From Chloroflexota bacterium (GTDB taxonomy: Bacteria > Chloroflexota > Limnocylindria > P2-11E): DNA of 6,877 nt. The position numbers and the translations under genes are program-made. The notes under the pieces were generated by a model, which searched no databases, was not told the origin of the DNA, and saw nothing but the letters and a program-made list of their open reading frames with translations. Position 1 is the first letter of the stretch; each line of letters begins with the position of its first letter. Positions 6,002 through 6,877 of the stretch are shown piece by piece. Where the stretch lies: NCBI GenBank assembly GCA_025350745.1, contig JANXXG010000418.1, positions 1 through 6,877 of the forward strand, written 5' to 3'.

Positions 6002-6877
6002 CTACGTCCCGAGCTTCGCGAGCTCCGTCTTCAATGAGGCGACCGCGGCCTCGCGCTCGGCCAGCGCGCCACGAGCCTTCTCGACCACGGGCGCGGGAGC
6101 GCGCGTCGCGAAGTCCGACCCGAGCAGCGTGCGCGAGTGCTCGAGCAGCTTCAGGGCCGCGTCCAGCTCCTGCTCGATCCTCGATCGATCCGCGGCCGCG
6201 TCCTGCGGAACGTCCACTCGGATCTCGACCGACCGCACCACCGTCGGTGTTTCTGGCCCGCTGCCGAAGCTGACCGTCGCACCCGCGAGCGAGGCGATGA
6301 TGCCGGCGAACGGTTCGAGCGGGCCGGCGGCCCCCGCGAGCGAGACGCGCACTTTCGCACCCGGCTCGACGCCTGTCTCATGGCGCCGGTCGCGGATCCG
6401 GCGGATCACCTCGATGGCCAGGCCGAAGTGATCCTCGAGCCCGTGATCGCGCTGACCCGGCACCGGCCACCGCGACACGACAAGCGAGGGCGCGGGATCG
6501 TCCTTCGCGCCGCGCTCCCAGAGCTGCAGCGCGAGGGTGTCGGTGACGAACGGCATGATCGGGTGCGCGAGCCGCAGGACCCGATCGAACACGTAAGCGA
6601 GCGTCCGTACCGCGGCGTCCTCCGATCCGGCCGTACGGCGCTGCGGCTTCGCGAGCTCGACGTACACGTCGGCGACCTCGGACCACACGAACTGCTGGAG
6701 GGCGGTCGCGTATTCGCCGAACTGGTACTGCTCGATGAGCCGGGTGAGCTCCAGGACGGCAGCCTCCGTGCGGGAGAGGATCCAACGGTCCGCCTCCGTG
6801 AGGTCTGCCCCGCCCGCCGGCGACACGTCGATCGCACCGGCGAGGGCCTCGGGGCGGGCTTCGAGCTGCGCGAGGGC
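6002..6877 (-). CDS. valS: Valyl-tRNA synthetase, C-terminal part (runs off right edge)
   Basis: The last 291 residues of ValS are present; the catalytic Rossmann core, editing domain and KMSKS loop lie beyond the right edge. Counted from the edge, ADRWILSR (29-36) begins the anticodon-binding helical domain. YQFGEYATALQQFVWSEVADVYVELAKP and AYVFDRVLRLAHPIMPFVTD follow in the standard class I order, then VVSRWPVP before the linker. The final ~65 residues, with IEQELDAALKLLEHSRTLLG and FATRAPAPVVEKARGALAE, are the ValS C-terminal coiled coil that contacts tRNA. The enzyme charges tRNA-Val with valine in the cytoplasm. The frame is open to the edge, so the GTG at 6826 is an internal codon and not a start. 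The gene ends with TAG, 15 bases from the end of the convergent ATP-grasp gene. Confidence 0.95.
   Translation of the reverse strand, partial: ALAQLEARPEALAGAIDVSPAGGADLTEADRWILSRTEAAVLELTRLIEQYQFGEYATALQQFVWSEVADVYVELAKPQRRTAGSEDAAVRTLAYVFDRVLRLAHPIMPFVTDTLALQLWERGAKDDPAPSLVVSRWPVPGQRDHGLEDHFGLAIEVIRRIRDRRHETGVEPGAKVRVSLAGAAGPLEPFAGIIASLAGATVSFGSGPETPTVVRSVEIRVDVPQDAAADRSRIEQELDAALKLLEHSRTLLGSDFATRAPAPVVEKARGALAEREAAVASLKTELAKLGT

Noticed and set aside
1..6877. RNA genes, CRISPR arrays, insertion sequences, toxin-antitoxin or defence modules
   Set aside because: By eye I found no tRNA-like cloverleaf, spaced direct repeats, transposase motif or terminal inverted repeats, and every gap between genes is under 80 bases.

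Overview
The window is a GC-rich bacterial segment with tightly packed genes and no RNA gene, mobile element, CRISPR array or long non-coding stretch. The gene mix is a DUF3662 (FhaA N-terminal type) protein, an FmdB-type zinc ribbon with a long tail, a YihY-type membrane protein and a UgpB-like ABC importer. Together with the base composition this suggests Chloroflexota (or a related high-GC terrabacterial lineage such as Actinomycetota). That placement is inference; there is no rRNA or complete marker gene to fix it.

Layout. Positions 1-1658 hold a leftward cluster read as FmdB zinc ribbon, then YihY-like membrane protein, then DUF3662 protein running off the left edge. The genes overlap by about 10 and 8 bases, so they are probably translationally coupled. 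Only 40 bases separate this cluster from a rightward operon (1699-4926) that encodes two MalF/MalG-type permeases (overlapping by 8 bases) and then a lipoprotein solute-binding protein of UgpB type. Together these make an ABC importer for a sugar or glycerol-phosphate-like solute. No ATPase subunit is in view, so the energising protein must come from elsewhere. A perfect 14-bp GC-rich hairpin (4953-4984) closes the operon. A stand-alone ATP-grasp ligase resembling the ATP-grasp module of cyanophycin synthetase follows at about 5003-5986. It ends 15 bases from the end of a leftward valS, whose 3' part (anticodon-binding domain and C-terminal coiled coil) fills 6002-6877 and continues past the right edge.

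Most of the window is ordinary. The points worth a second look concern gene starts and one active site. The YihY-like frame has no ATG/GTG/TTG start anywhere near its conserved N-terminus; its best start is an ATC codon, or possibly a slip at a run of seven C. The ATP-grasp gene has a strong ribosome-binding sequence that points to an out-of-frame ATG, and its expected glycine-rich ATP loop is replaced by a glycine-free sequence. I see no convincing evidence of a novel multi-gene system.
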